64,000 nucleotides of DNA from Nocardia bovistercoris (GCF_015674855.1 NZ_JADMLG010000001.1:302193-366192), one strand, 5' to 3'; shown: positions 25,994-35,518, counted from the stretch's first letter. The notes: generated by a model from the letters alone, not told the origin. Translations and numbers: made by a program.

Positions 25994-26290
25994 TCAGGTT
26001 CCGATGACGGCGTTCATGATGGTGCCCGCGCTGGTGGCCACGACGCCGCCGATCATGGCGCCCGCCACCATCTTCGGCGATTCGAGACCGCCGCCGGACC
26101 ACCGCTCCCACGCGAACTTGCCGCCCGCGTAGACGATTCCGCAGATGCCCGACAGCAGCACGAACCAGGTCAGGTAGCGCACCAGTTGCAGGATCTTCTC
26201 CGAACCGGGAGGGGCTTCCGGCGTCGGATTGCCGACCTGGGCGAGAACGGCGCCGTACGTGTCGTGCACGGCGAGGAGAATCATGCTCAT
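25994..26290 (-). CDS. Small two-helix membrane protein, pilin-like (VirB2 candidate 1)
   Basis: A 98-residue protein with two hydrophobic segments (about 38-57 and 75-96). ATG 26290 follows AAAGG by 6 bases; an upstream in-frame start at 26392 would overlap the preceding gene. It is a paralogue of the 91-residue protein encoded 7 bases downstream. VirB2-like pilin or channel subunit is the best guess. Confidence 0.75.
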   Translation of the reverse strand: MSMILLAVHDTYGAVLAQVGNPTPEAPPGSEKILQLVRYLTWFVLLSGICGIVYAGGKFAWERWSGGGLESPKMVAGAMIGGVVATSAGTIMNAVIGT

Positions 26291-26333
26291 CGGCAGCCTT
26301 TCTCGAAGGTCACGGTCGATCCGGTGCGCGCCA

Positions 26334-26975
26334 TCACGGCTCCTCCTCATCGAAAGACGAACTGGCATCGAGCTTTTCGCGGACAACGGCAACGATATCG
26401 GCGCCGAGCTCGCGCACTTCGACCGGGACCTCGTCGAGCGGGTCGATCTTGCGCTTGCGCTCGGGCAGCGGATCGCCGGGTGACCACACCGGCAGTTGTT
26501 CGGCCTCGACCAGCGTCCATTCCTCGTACCAGGGCACCTGCCACATCGGACCGGCCAGCGAACCGACGACGTCGCGGTAGCGGCGGATCTCGGCCGGGAT
26601 GCGGCCGGGGCGCGCGGCGACGGTGATCAACCCGATCACCTGCGACGGCCCGCCGAACCCGAAGTGGTGCTGGCGCAACAGATCATGGGCGCGTGTCAAC
26701 CCCGGGACGGTCTCCCTGGCCACGAGCACGACGAAGGGCGATTCGCGCTCGAAGACGCCGGGCCAGCGGCGGCTCGAATCCGCCGCTGGCGCAAGCACAT
26801 GCGCGAGCGTAGTGGCTCCCGCGCCGCCGTGCACACCGAGCAACCACACCAGCGGCGCGCGGCCGACCCCGGGCACCGGGCGGTCCCACACCGGGGCGCG
26901 ACGGGACTCCGGCGGTGCCACCACCCCGGCAGGCTGCGGATCGTGCTTGCGTCGAAGTTTCATTGCGGCGGTCAT
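26334..26975 (-). CDS. ParA/MinD-like protein with degenerate P-loop (T4SS-associated)
   Basis: A 213-residue protein. Residues 47-56 read GVHGGAGATT, the position of a deviant Walker A motif, but neither of the lysines of the ParA signature (KGGxGKTT) is present. The rest has alternating strands and helices as in SIMIBI NTPases, with a Trp-rich segment (WQVPWYEEW). ATG 26975 overlaps the stop of the upstream ParA/MinD-like gene (ATGA). Nucleotide binding without hydrolysis, or loss of binding, is possible. It could position the secretion complex. Confidence 0.72.
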   Translation of the reverse strand: MTAAMKLRRKHDPQPAGVVAPPESRRAPVWDRPVPGVGRAPLVWLLGVHGGAGATTLAHVLAPAADSSRRWPGVFERESPFVVLVARETVPGLTRAHDLLRQHHFGFGGPSQVIGLITVAARPGRIPAEIRRYRDVVGSLAGPMWQVPWYEEWTLVEAEQLPVWSPGDPLPERKRKIDPLDEVPVEVRELGADIVAVVREKLDASSSFDEEEP

Positions 26976-27850
26976 GATGCCACCCCGGCCAGCAACTTCG
27001 CGTACGCGCGGCGCGTCGACTCCGCCAGCGACGCGTGTCGCACGAGCTCCCCGCGCGCCAGGTGCGGGTCGTAGGGAATCTCCCTGATATCGCGCACCCA
27101 TCCGGAAAGATGTTCTCGCAAATGATCGGCAACCCTGGAGTCCGCGTCGGGAAGCTGATGCGAGACCACGATGGTGGTATCGCCGACGATCCCGTCGCCG
27201 TGCCCCTCCGCCGTCGAACCGAACTGGTCATCGAGCCATTCCAAGGTCACCCGCAGGCGGTTCGCGGCATCGGTGCGCGCCGGGATCGCAAGCACCAAAG
27301 CCACATCCGCGTCATCGAGCAACGGCAGCAGTTGCCGCCCGGCAATCGGGCTCCCGCCGTCGTAGACGCCCGTATACCCGGCTTCGCGGACCGCGCGCGC
27401 AACCGTGAGATAGGTCGCACGGCGACGCAGCGGCGCGGCGTCGCGCCACAGCAGGCCGATCCCCGAAGTGGCCAGCGACAGGCACTCCTTCAACGGCGCG
27501 GGCTCGTCGTCGCCGCGTCCGTACAGCCACGACTGCAGGCTGATCGGATGCAGGTGCTCGTCCGCGCCGCGCAGGGCCAGATCGCTGCCCGCCGCGGTGG
27601 CGTCCACCGCGATCGTCGGATTCCCCGACACCCCGAGTTCGCCCGCGAGACCGAGCGCCGTTGTGGTCGTTCCCGCACCGCCGCAACCGCCGACCACCAG
27701 AATCGGCCGCCGCGTCGTCTCCGTGTCACCCTCGTCGTCACGCCTGCGCCGCAGTCGTACCACCGGAGCCTTGGACCGCACTTGTCGACCCGACGATTCG
27801 CCCCGTTCCTCGGGCGCCTCGTCGAGCCAGCGGCTCCAGTCCTCTCCCAT
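26972..27850 (-). CDS. ParA/MinD-like protein lacking the P-loop lysines
   Basis: A 292-residue protein with a disordered acidic/basic N terminus (1-48) and a MinD/ParA-like domain. The Walker A position reads GGCGGAGTTTT (54-64), so both signature lysines are replaced. Later motifs are recognisable: VDATAAGSDLALRG (switch I-like), YDGGSP (switch II-like), and a final YDPHLARGEL as in ESX/MinD-like proteins. AAGGAGAG precedes ATG 27850 at normal spacing. It heads a coupled pair with the 213-residue relative. Confidence 0.78.
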   Translation of the reverse strand: MGEDWSRWLDEAPEERGESSGRQVRSKAPVVRLRRRRDDEGDTETTRRPILVVGGCGGAGTTTTALGLAGELGVSGNPTIAVDATAAGSDLALRGADEHLHPISLQSWLYGRGDDEPAPLKECLSLATSGIGLLWRDAAPLRRRATYLTVARAVREAGYTGVYDGGSPIAGRQLLPLLDDADVALVLAIPARTDAANRLRVTLEWLDDQFGSTAEGHGDGIVGDTTIVVSHQLPDADSRVADHLREHLSGWVRDIREIPYDPHLARGELVRHASLAESTRRAYAKLLAGVAS

Positions 27851-27866
27851 CGCTCTCAGCTCTCCT

Positions 27867-28985
27867 TCACCCGGCCGCGATACCCGTGATCAGGGTGCGA
27901 CCGCCGACCACCGCGGTGGTGACCGTCTGCCTGTTGTACGTGGCCGGCACACCACCCGGCCGATACTCGGTGACCTCGACCGAGTACCTGTTCTCGGTGA
28001 TCGTGATGACCCGCACGCAATGCGAGGTGCCGACCGGAATCGTATCGATGCCGCGCTGGATCACCGCGGCGGGCGATATCGGCGCATCGGGCGCGACCAC
28101 CGCGCGCGCCTGTTCGCCGGAACGCTCGACGTAGTAGGCGTATTGGAACGCCAGCACCGCGTCGGGCCCGGATTCGGTGCCGCCGTCGGTAGCGCCGCGC
28201 AGCACGCCGACGCTGCGTTCGGTCGGGCAGTCCGCGGCCGCGTCGGACTGCACGCTGCCCGCGGTGAACTGCATCGGCCGCGGCGCCGCGGCCCCGCGCT
28301 GACCAGGGCCGAGCAGCCACAGCGCGCCGAGCACGGCCGCGACGAGCAACAGCGCCGCGAGCGCGAGCATCAGCAGCACCCTGGCCCGGCGGGTCGTCGG
28401 ATGCGCGCGCGCCGCGGTGCGCAGCGCGGGTTTGGTTCCGCTGTGCGGACGCTCGTCGCTCGCCACGACGTCGTCCTCGGGCCACGGGAACCGCACGGAT
28501 CCGATCGGGCGGGGTTCGTAGTCGTCGTCGGGTCCCGGCGCGTGATCGGCGGCCACCCAGTCCGACCAGCCGCCGACGAATTCGCTGCGCCGCGCGGGCA
28601 GGTCGGTCGGCACCTCGGCACGCGCGCGCGCCTGCTCGAGATCGTCTTCCTCGCCGAGGTGGTCCGGATACGAGGCCGGCCCCGATACCGCGGGCGCGTC
28701 CGGCGCTCCGCTCCGCGTCGATCGGATTCCGGTCCCGGCGTCCGGCGATACGTCGTCCTTCGTACGTCTTCCGGTTCTGATGTCCGTCACCCGAGGATCG
28801 GATTCCCGCGCGTCCGATTCGTGCGCGCGCGACTCGTGCGCGTCGGCCTCGGGTACGTCGCCCTCTCGAGCATCGGTCTGCCGCGAATCGGTCTCCCGTG
28901 CACCGGCCTGCCGCGGCGGGGGCGTCGAAGCGTCGGGTTCGAGCGCGCCGTACCAGCGCGACAGCTCATTGTACGGTTTCAACAT
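27867..28985 (-). CDS. Bitopic protein with repetitive charged N terminus and NTF2-like C-terminal domain
   Basis: A 372-residue protein. Residues 30-72 contain degenerate 'D/E-A-R-E-x-D' and 'AHES' repeats; the whole 1-200 region is charged and probably disordered. One membrane segment (202-226) is followed by a 145-residue extracytoplasmic domain with two cysteines that could pair, ending in a strand-rich segment. The arrangement resembles the other VirB8/NTF2-like proteins of the locus. The cytosolic tail may recruit partners. The start is uncertain; ATG 28985 is used. Confidence 0.7.
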   Translation of the reverse strand: MLKPYNELSRWYGALEPDASTPPPRQAGARETDSRQTDAREGDVPEADAHESRAHESDARESDPRVTDIRTGRRTKDDVSPDAGTGIRSTRSGAPDAPAVSGPASYPDHLGEEDDLEQARARAEVPTDLPARRSEFVGGWSDWVAADHAPGPDDDYEPRPIGSVRFPWPEDDVVASDERPHSGTKPALRTAARAHPTTRRARVLLMLALAALLLVAAVLGALWLLGPGQRGAAAPRPMQFTAGSVQSDAAADCPTERSVGVLRGATDGGTESGPDAVLAFQYAYYVERSGEQARAVVAPDAPISPAAVIQRGIDTIPVGTSHCVRVITITENRYSVEVTEYRPGGVPATYNRQTVTTAVVGGRTLITGIAAG

Positions 28986-29041
28986 TCCCCCATTCCCGCA
29001 GCGCAGGGCACGTGGTGTCGCATCGTCGCACCTCTCGGCGA

Positions 29042-30682
29042 TCAGTTCGTGGCGAACGGGTAGGTGTTGGCGGTACCGGGTCGCTCGGTGGGCGGAATCG
29101 AGGTCGCGCCGCCGGATGAGGCGCCATCGGCTCCTGTCCCGAACGGAAATTGTCCCGTACCGGAGGAATTCGGTGTAGCCGACGCGCCGGAACCAGCACC
29201 TGAGAATCCGGGTGCCGGCTTGTTACCCTGAGCGGTGCCCGCGGCTCCCTGGACGGCGGCGCCCGCGCCGAACGCGCCGGCCAGATCTCGTGCCAGCGCG
29301 GCGAACCAGTCCGCGACATACCGGGTGGGTGTGTCCCCATTGGCCGCCACCGCCGAGGTGCCGTACGCACCGTGTCGCTGCACGGTGTCCCAATAGCGTA
29401 CCCACGTGGTGAGATCGAGCAGCTCCCGATTGTCCGTCACCGTCTGCACGACCGCCTCGTAAGCCTGGTTGACCAGGCGCGATATCGTCGTCGGCGGAAT
29501 CAGTTCGGGGATCGCGCCCGCCAGCCTGGTACCCAACATCAGCAGGCCCGCCACCGGATTCGCCAGTCCCGCCGTGGCCAGTTCGGAGATCGCGGCCGGA
29601 CTCAGCACCGTGCGCACCACCGTCGCCACGGCGTTCAGGCCGATCATGCCCATCCGCAGCAGCGCCTGCACCGCGAGCGCCGGATCGAAAGGCGCGCGCG
29701 GATCGGAAGCGTCGGCGACGCGCTGGGAGATCGACTTGCCCGGAGCCACCGACAGCGTCGACAGCGAAGTGCCGTGCACGTCCTCGGAGGCGACCTTCGT
29801 GACGGTCTTGATGGAGGTGTAGGCCAGCGCCTGCGAGATCGAGGTCAGCGCGGCGATCGGGTCGCCGCCGCTGAGCGTGCTCTGCCCCGCCACATTCGCG
29901 ACGGCGCGCAGGATCGGCGCGCCGGTCGGCGCGTCGCAAGCCAGATCGCCCGCGGCGCAGAAACTCGCCACCCGACCGGTGAGCGCCGCGAAATTCGGGG
30001 CCTTGTCCCGCTCCGGGCCGATGCCGCCGCCCGCGGCGGGCGCCATCGCGAGCGCGGGCACACCCGCCACCCGCTCGCCCGGAGTGCCCGGCGCCGGATC
30101 GGGGGCTTGTTTGCCGGGGGCGCCGGGGAACAGCGGCGCGCCCGGATTGCGGGTCGGATCGGCGAACAGCGCGACCCCCGCGACCCGGTCGGCCGCGATC
30201 ACACCGGACCCGCGACCCACCTCCTGCGCGAACAGCGACACGACGTGCGCGCCCTGCGAGTAGCCCACGATCGCGAAACGTGTTTCGGCACACCGGTCGG
30301 CGACCTGTTTGGCCATCGTGCGCAACCGGACCAGACCGCCCGTGACCGAGTCCGCGTACGGTGTCACGCTTTTCGCGTCGATGCCGCCGAAGGACGACTC
30401 GTAGGGCACGTAGGCGCGATCGACCAGACCCGCGTCGGGAGCCGCGGCCATGAGTGGACGGAAGACCGTCGACAGCATGCCGGTGTCGGTGGTCGGCGCG
30501 GCGTCCGGGGAGGACTCCCCCGTGCCCTGGACACCGAGCGCGAACAGCGCCGGACAGCTGCGGATCGCCAGATCCGTAGACGGCGCAACGGGATTCGCGA
30601 AGACCGGGCCCGTCGCCGGGAACGCGACGACCACGGCGAGCGCGACCAGCACCCCCGACATCCGTGCCGCATAATCAGTCAT
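29042..30682 (-). CDS. Secreted cutinase-family protein with long C-terminal extension
   Basis: A 546-residue exported protein with an N-terminal signal (about 8-30), then a cutinase-like alpha/beta-hydrolase domain: the early GVQGTGES oxyanion region, the nucleophile elbow GYSQG with Ser142, and CAAGDLACDAP with the candidate acid Asp. The third residue is probably a later His (DVHG). About 300 residues follow, helical and then Gly/Ser/Pro-rich. Cutinase-like proteins of Mycobacteriales act on lipid or mycolate esters. As first gene of the T4SS strand it may loosen the mycomembrane for the channel (inference). ATG 30682 is chosen; a TTG at 30694 and ATG 30661 are alternatives. Confidence 0.82.
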   Translation of the reverse strand: MTDYAARMSGVLVALAVVVAFPATGPVFANPVAPSTDLAIRSCPALFALGVQGTGESSPDAAPTTDTGMLSTVFRPLMAAAPDAGLVDRAYVPYESSFGGIDAKSVTPYADSVTGGLVRLRTMAKQVADRCAETRFAIVGYSQGAHVVSLFAQEVGRGSGVIAADRVAGVALFADPTRNPGAPLFPGAPGKQAPDPAPGTPGERVAGVPALAMAPAAGGGIGPERDKAPNFAALTGRVASFCAAGDLACDAPTGAPILRAVANVAGQSTLSGGDPIAALTSISQALAYTSIKTVTKVASEDVHGTSLSTLSVAPGKSISQRVADASDPRAPFDPALAVQALLRMGMIGLNAVATVVRTVLSPAAISELATAGLANPVAGLLMLGTRLAGAIPELIPPTTISRLVNQAYEAVVQTVTDNRELLDLTTWVRYWDTVQRHGAYGTSAVAANGDTPTRYVADWFAALARDLAGAFGAGAAVQGAAGTAQGNKPAPGFSGAGSGASATPNSSGTGQFPFGTGADGASSGGATSIPPTERPGTANTYPFATN

Positions 30683-30903
30683 AGCGATCCGCAATCAATC
30701 TCGTGTTGCCGCGCCTGTTCCAACCATGAAACCCAATAGACGGTAACAGATTACGGCTATGACTGGATAAGCGAAGAAAAGTTTCCGCGAAACGCCGATG
30801 CGAACCACTCGCACATCGGCGCGCCACGGGTGTAGGCTCGGCAAGTTTCCGACCGATTCGCTACGGCGGCGCCGCTTTCGTCGATCACCCGCGACCCGCT
30901 CGA

Positions 30904-33297
30904 TCAGGTCGCCGACGTGACCCGGTATACGTCGTAGACGCCCTCCACATTGCGCACCACGTTCAGCAGGTGCCCCAGATGCTTCGGATCACCCATCTCG
31001 AAGGTGAACTTGCTGATCGCGACCCGATCGCCGTGCGTGGTGACCGAGGCCGACAGGATGTTGACCTTCTCGTCGGCCAGCACCTTCGTGACATCGGAGA
31101 GCAACCTGGTGCGGTCCAGCGCCTCGATCTGGATGGCGACCAGGAACACCGACGACGGTGACGGCGCCCACTCCACGTCGATGATGCGCTCGGACTGCGC
31201 CTGCAGCGATCCGGCATTGGTGCAGTCGGTGCGGTGCACGCTCACCGCGCCGCCGCGGGTGACGAATCCCATGATCTCGTCACCGGGCACCGGGGTGCAG
31301 CACTTGGCCAGCTTCGCCACGGTGCCCTCGGCGCCGGGGATCAGCACGCCCGCGTCGCCGGTGGTGCGCTGCCGTGCGGGCGTGGTGGACGGGGTCGACC
31401 GTTCGGCGAGTTCGTTCTCCACGTCGCCGATGCCGCCGAGCTGGGCCATCAGGCGCTGCACGACGTGATGCGCGGAAACCTGGTGCTCGCCGACCGCGGT
31501 GTAGAGGGTGGAGATGTCGGAGTAGTGCAGTTCGTGGGCGACCGCCGTCATCGCGTCGACGCTCATCAACCGCTGCAACGGCAACCCGACCCGGCGGACC
31601 TCCTTCGAGATCTGCTCCTTGCCGTTCTCCAGCGCCTCCTCGCGCCGCTCCTTGGCGAACCACTGCCGGATCTTGGCCTTGGCACGCGGCGAGACGACGA
31701 AGTTCTGCCAATCCCGGCTCGGGCCCGCGTTCTGCGCCTTCGAGGTGAAAACCTCGACCACTTCACCGTTTTCGAGCTGACGCTCCAACGCCACCAGCCG
31801 CCCGTTGACCCGCGCGCCGATGCACTTGTGCCCCACCTCGGTGTGCACCGCGTACGCGAAATCGACCGGAGTCGACTTCTGCGGCAACGTGATCACATCA
31901 CCCTTCGGCGTGAACACGAAGATCTCCGGCGACTTCAGATCGAACCGCAGCGACTCCAGGAACTCCGCCGGATCCGCCGCCTCACGCTGCCAGTCCAACA
32001 ACTGCCGCATCCACGCCATGTCGTCGACTTCGGTGCTGTCGGTGGAATGCTTGCCCTTGGTCTCCTTGTACCGCCAATGCGCGGCGATACCGAACTCCGC
32101 GGTCCGATGCATGTCCTGGGTACGGATCTGCACCTCCAACGGCTTGCCGTCCGGACCAACCACCGTCGTGTGCAACGACTGATACACCCCGTAGCGCGGC
32201 TGGGCGATGTAGTCCTTGAACCGGCCCGCCATCGGCTGCCACAACGAATGCACCACACCGACGGCGGCGTAGCAGTCGCGCACCTCGTCGCACAGGATCC
32301 GGATACCGACCAGATCGTGGATGTCGTCGAAGTCCTTACCCTTGACGATCATCTTCTGATAGATCGACCAGTAGTGCTTCGGGCGACCCTCGACGATCGC
32401 GTTGATCCGCGACGCCGCAAGGGTATTCACGATCTCCGCGCGCACCTTCGCCAGATACGTGTCACGCGAGGGCGCGCGATCGGCCACCAGGCGCACGATC
32501 TCGTCGTACTTCTTCGGGTGCAGGATCGCGAACGCGAGGTCCTCGAGCTCCCACTTCACCGTGGCCATGCCGAGGCGGTGCGCCAGCGGGGCGATGACCT
32601 CGAGGGTCTCCTTGGCCTTCTTGGCCTGCTTCTCCGGCGGCAGGAAACGCATGGTGCGCATGTTGTGCAACCGGTCGGCGACCTTGATCACCAGCACGCG
32701 CGGGTCGCGCGCCATGGCGATGATCATCTTGCGGATGGTCTCGGCCTCCGCGGCCGCGCCGAGATTGACCTTGTCCAGCTTGGTGACGCCGTCGACCAGG
32801 TGCGCGACCTCCTGACCGAAGTCGGTGGTCAGCTGGTCGAGCGAGTAGCCGGTGTCCTCGACGGTGTCGTGCAGCAGGGCCGCGACCAGCGTTGTGGTGT
32901 CCATGCCGAGTTCGGCCAGGATGTTGGCGACCGCGAGCGGATGGGTGATGTAGGGATCACCGGATTTGCGGAACTGGTGCGAGTGCCGCTCGTCGGCCAC
33001 GTCGAAGGCGCGCTGCAACAGCGTGAGGTTGGCCTTCGGATACAGCTCGCGGTGCACGGTGGCCAGCGGCTCCAGCACCGGTTTGACCGCGGCGATGCCG
33101 CGCTGACCCGTCATGCGGCGCGCGAGCCTGGCGCGCACGCGGCGCGAGGCCGAGGTGGGCACAGCCGTCGAGGAACCCGGCGGACGTGGCGTCGAACCGG
33201 CCGCTGACCTCGATGTCTGCGGATTCTCCTTGGCCGCCGGGGCAGCACTCGACCCCGCCGATTGCTCGACGTTCGCCTCATCCAGATGCTGGGTCAT
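30904..33297 (-). CDS. relA: Bifunctional (p)ppGpp synthetase/hydrolase
   Basis: A 797-residue RelA/SpoT homologue. The HD hydrolase domain (LLHDTVEDT) is intact, the synthetase domain carries YQSLHTTV and [21 protein letters not shown], and TGS and C-terminal ACT domains follow. It makes and degrades (p)ppGpp in the stringent response. ATG 33297 has GGAGAGG 6 bases upstream; an upstream in-frame start at 33330 is not needed. In M. tuberculosis relA lies beside ppiB and apt; here accessory DNA separates it from both. Confidence 0.98.
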   Translation of the reverse strand: MTQHLDEANVEQSAGSSAAPAAKENPQTSRSAAGSTPRPPGSSTAVPTSASRRVRARLARRMTGQRGIAAVKPVLEPLATVHRELYPKANLTLLQRAFDVADERHSHQFRKSGDPYITHPLAVANILAELGMDTTTLVAALLHDTVEDTGYSLDQLTTDFGQEVAHLVDGVTKLDKVNLGAAAEAETIRKMIIAMARDPRVLVIKVADRLHNMRTMRFLPPEKQAKKAKETLEVIAPLAHRLGMATVKWELEDLAFAILHPKKYDEIVRLVADRAPSRDTYLAKVRAEIVNTLAASRINAIVEGRPKHYWSIYQKMIVKGKDFDDIHDLVGIRILCDEVRDCYAAVGVVHSLWQPMAGRFKDYIAQPRYGVYQSLHTTVVGPDGKPLEVQIRTQDMHRTAEFGIAAHWRYKETKGKHSTDSTEVDDMAWMRQLLDWQREAADPAEFLESLRFDLKSPEIFVFTPKGDVITLPQKSTPVDFAYAVHTEVGHKCIGARVNGRLVALERQLENGEVVEVFTSKAQNAGPSRDWQNFVVSPRAKAKIRQWFAKERREEALENGKEQISKEVRRVGLPLQRLMSVDAMTAVAHELHYSDISTLYTAVGEHQVSAHHVVQRLMAQLGGIGDVENELAERSTPSTTPARQRTTGDAGVLIPGAEGTVAKLAKCCTPVPGDEIMGFVTRGGAVSVHRTDCTNAGSLQAQSERIIDVEWAPSPSSVFLVAIQIEALDRTRLLSDVTKVLADEKVNILSASVTTHGDRVAISKFTFEMGDPKHLGHLLNVVRNVEGVYDVYRVTSAT

Positions 33298-33414
33298 GCC
33301 ACCGCCTCTCCACAGCCGCGCCCGGACCACGTGCCCGAACGCTGCAACCGCTCAGACCACAACTTTAGTCCGGTGCGCCGACAAGTGTCGGCCCCCTGTC
33401 GCCGGAGCGCGATA

Positions 33415-34380
33415 CTAGCGACTCTCGGCCGGTCGCGCGGCGGATCGACGCAGGAAGGAGCGGCCGTCGACGGCGGGCTCGGCCTGGACCGCGAACAGGT
33501 CGAGCACGGTGGGAGTGAGATCGGCCAGGGTGATGTCCTCGGCGAGCGCGCCCGCCGGAAAGTCGGGACCGCGGGCGATCACGAAGGTCGCGGTCTCGTC
33601 GGGTGTGCGGCCGCCGTGCCCGCCCTCGGGCCGATGGCCGTGATCGGTGGTCACCAGAATCGTCCACGCCTCGTCGGGTTCGGCGGCGGCGCGGGCGTCG
33701 ACGGCCGCGACGATCCGTCCGACCAACTCGTCGACGCGCGTGATGGCGGCGACATAGGCGGGCGAACGCGCGCCGCCCGCGAAATGGCCCGCGTGATCGA
33801 CCTGGTCGAGATGGGTGAAGAGGAAATCGGGCGCGTAGCGGGTGACCGCGGTGACCACGTCGGCGGCGGTGCGCGCGTCGGTCCTCGACTCGTCGCCGTC
33901 GCCGGGGAACGGCGCGGTGGTGACCACCACGCCCGCGCGGGGGTCGCCGCTGCCCGCCATGACCGCGATCATGTCCCAGGTCGCGATGCTGTGGGTCTTC
34001 AGTTCGGGCCGCGCGCGCCGCAGGCGGGTGAAGACGGTGGGATGCGCGGCGAAGGGGCGCGCGTCGAAGCTGTTGCCGGTGATGCCGTGCGCGCTGTCCC
34101 ATACCCCCGTCAGCACCGTCGCCCACGACGGGCCGGAAATGCTGATGTGCGCACCGAGCGAACCGCGCGCGAAAAGGCCATCGGCGCCGAGGCGCGTCAG
34201 ATTCGGGGCGGTCGACGGTTCGATCCTGGTGTGCAGGAGGCCGTCGATGCCGATCAGCACCACCTTCGGGCGCCGGGCCGCCGCGCGCGCGACGCCCGAG
34301 GGCAGAACCGCCGCGACAGGTGACAGCAGCGCGGCCCCCGTCACCGCGACGGTCGTCGCCAGCAGCTGCCTGCGGTCCAT
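33415..34380 (-). CDS. Tat-exported alkaline phosphatase/phosphodiesterase superfamily protein
   Basis: A 321-residue protein. The N terminus has a Tat-like signal starting MDRRQLL with a hydrophobic stretch ending near residue 33. The metal-binding pattern of type I phosphodiesterase/nucleotide pyrophosphatases is present: GIDGLL, a GPSWATVLTGV segment with the Thr/Ser nucleophile, HLDQVDHAGH and TTDHGH. It should hydrolyse phosphodiester or phosphoester bonds outside the membrane; the substrate is unknown. ATG 34380 is preferred because it starts the signal. It begins the accessory block between relA and apt. Confidence 0.85.
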   Translation of the reverse strand: MDRRQLLATTVAVTGAALLSPVAAVLPSGVARAAARRPKVVLIGIDGLLHTRIEPSTAPNLTRLGADGLFARGSLGAHISISGPSWATVLTGVWDSAHGITGNSFDARPFAAHPTVFTRLRRARPELKTHSIATWDMIAVMAGSGDPRAGVVVTTAPFPGDGDESRTDARTAADVVTAVTRYAPDFLFTHLDQVDHAGHFAGGARSPAYVAAITRVDELVGRIVAAVDARAAAEPDEAWTILVTTDHGHRPEGGHGGRTPDETATFVIARGPDFPAGALAEDITLADLTPTVLDLFAVQAEPAVDGRSFLRRSAARPAESR

Positions 34381-34609
34381 GCCGCAACCATGCGGTGCGC
34401 GCACCGGGCGCCGATAGCACCCTCGCCCGGTGTTCACGGACGTTTCATCGCCCGCGAAACCGCGCGTAGTCCGGCTGAACCGGACCTGAACTCTCGATAG
34501 CGCTCAGCTATACGAGCCGGTCACCGGCGGTATATCCGTGATGAACGGCAGCTGTCACGCCGAAGCCGGGTTCGCGGGTTCCGACACCGGATGAAAGCCC
34601 CCCGGACCG

Positions 34610-35236
34610 CTATACCTCCGCGAACGCCCACACGGCGGCGGGGCGTCCGGTCGCCTTGGTGCGACGGCGCTCGGCGGTGCGCTCCAGACCGGGAATCGTG
34701 GCGAGGGTGCGGTTCAGGTTCGCGGGATCGGGGCGGGCGCCGTGCAGTGCCGTGCTCAGTTCGACGGCGCGGGTCGCGGGGAATTCTTCGCCGGTCAGCG
34801 CGCGGGTGAACGGGAGGTCCTTCCAGAGCAGGCGGGACAGGTGTCCGCGCGCCGCGCCGACGATGCGGGTGTGGTCGAAGGCGAGGGGCGGGACCTCGTC
34901 GAAGGACACCCATCGCGTCGCATTCGGTTCATGCGGCCCGACCACCGCCCACATCGCGATGGACAGGGTGGGTCCGCGCGGATCGCGGGCGGGTTCGTCG
35001 AAGGTCACCAGCTGCCCCACCGCACCGATCGCCGCCTCCGGCACCCCGAGTTTGGTGTGCACCGCGCGCCGCGCCGCCAACGCCAGCCGTTCCCCGCGAG
35101 CGAGCAACACACCCGGCAGGGCGAGCTCCCCCTCGAACGGCGGATGCGCGCGAGCGGCCACGCCGAGAGTCAGACCGGGATCGTCGCTCCAGAACCGCAG
35201 GGCCACCACATCGACCGACACCACCGATTGCTCCAC
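34610..35236 (-). CDS. NUDIX-fold transcriptional regulator, NrtR-like, with degenerate NUDIX box
   Basis: A 208-residue protein. The N-terminal half is a NUDIX fold, but the NUDIX box position (ALPGVLLARGERLALAARRAV) lacks the catalytic REUXEE glutamates. The C-terminal 70 residues fit a winged-helix DNA-binding domain (RALTGEEF, LNRTLATIPGLERT, RRTKATGRPAA), the architecture of NrtR, in which a non-catalytic NUDIX domain senses ADP-ribose-type nucleotides. GTG 35236 is the likely start. It lies downstream of the PurA-like/VWA operon, whose promoter carries a palindrome it might bind. Target and ligand are inferred. Confidence 0.78.
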   Translation of the reverse strand: MEQSVVSVDVVALRFWSDDPGLTLGVAARAHPPFEGELALPGVLLARGERLALAARRAVHTKLGVPEAAIGAVGQLVTFDEPARDPRGPTLSIAMWAVVGPHEPNATRWVSFDEVPPLAFDHTRIVGAARGHLSRLLWKDLPFTRALTGEEFPATRAVELSTALHGARPDPANLNRTLATIPGLERTAERRRTKATGRPAAVWAFAEV

Positions 35237-35322
35237 GGCGCACCATCCTGCCACCGCTACGCAATCGCACAGCGCTCCCTCCCCGGGCCATGGCGACCGG
35301 AGGCAAGGCAGAGGGGCAGAGT

Positions 35323-35365
35323 TCCTCCCGAACGGGCAGTGGATTCCCTCCCGAACGGGCAGTGG
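35323..35365. repeat. Two 20-bp direct repeats at 23-bp spacing
   Basis: CCTCCCGAACGGGCAGTGG occurs twice (35324-35342 and 35347-35365) about 90 bases upstream of the NUDIX regulator start. Each copy contains the small palindrome CCCGAACGGG. It may be an operator or a slipped duplication. The intergenic region 35237-35518 holds no supported gene. Confidence 0.6.
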
Positions 35366-35518
35366 CCGACGAGCAGGAGCGAGGGTGGTCGGCCCGCGTG
35401 GCTGTTCGGGGTACCGCTGGGCACGCGCGGGCAGTGGATCATGTCGCGGCGACGATCGGCGGCGCGGTCGGCACCGCACCGCCGGACACGCACACGGCGC
35501 GGCGTCCCCCGCGCGAGG

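Noticed and set aside
12467..30900. Attachment sites, tRNA genes, integrase or inverted repeats bounding the T4SS block
   Set aside because: None could be found by eye on either side, so no mobile-element boundaries are annotated.
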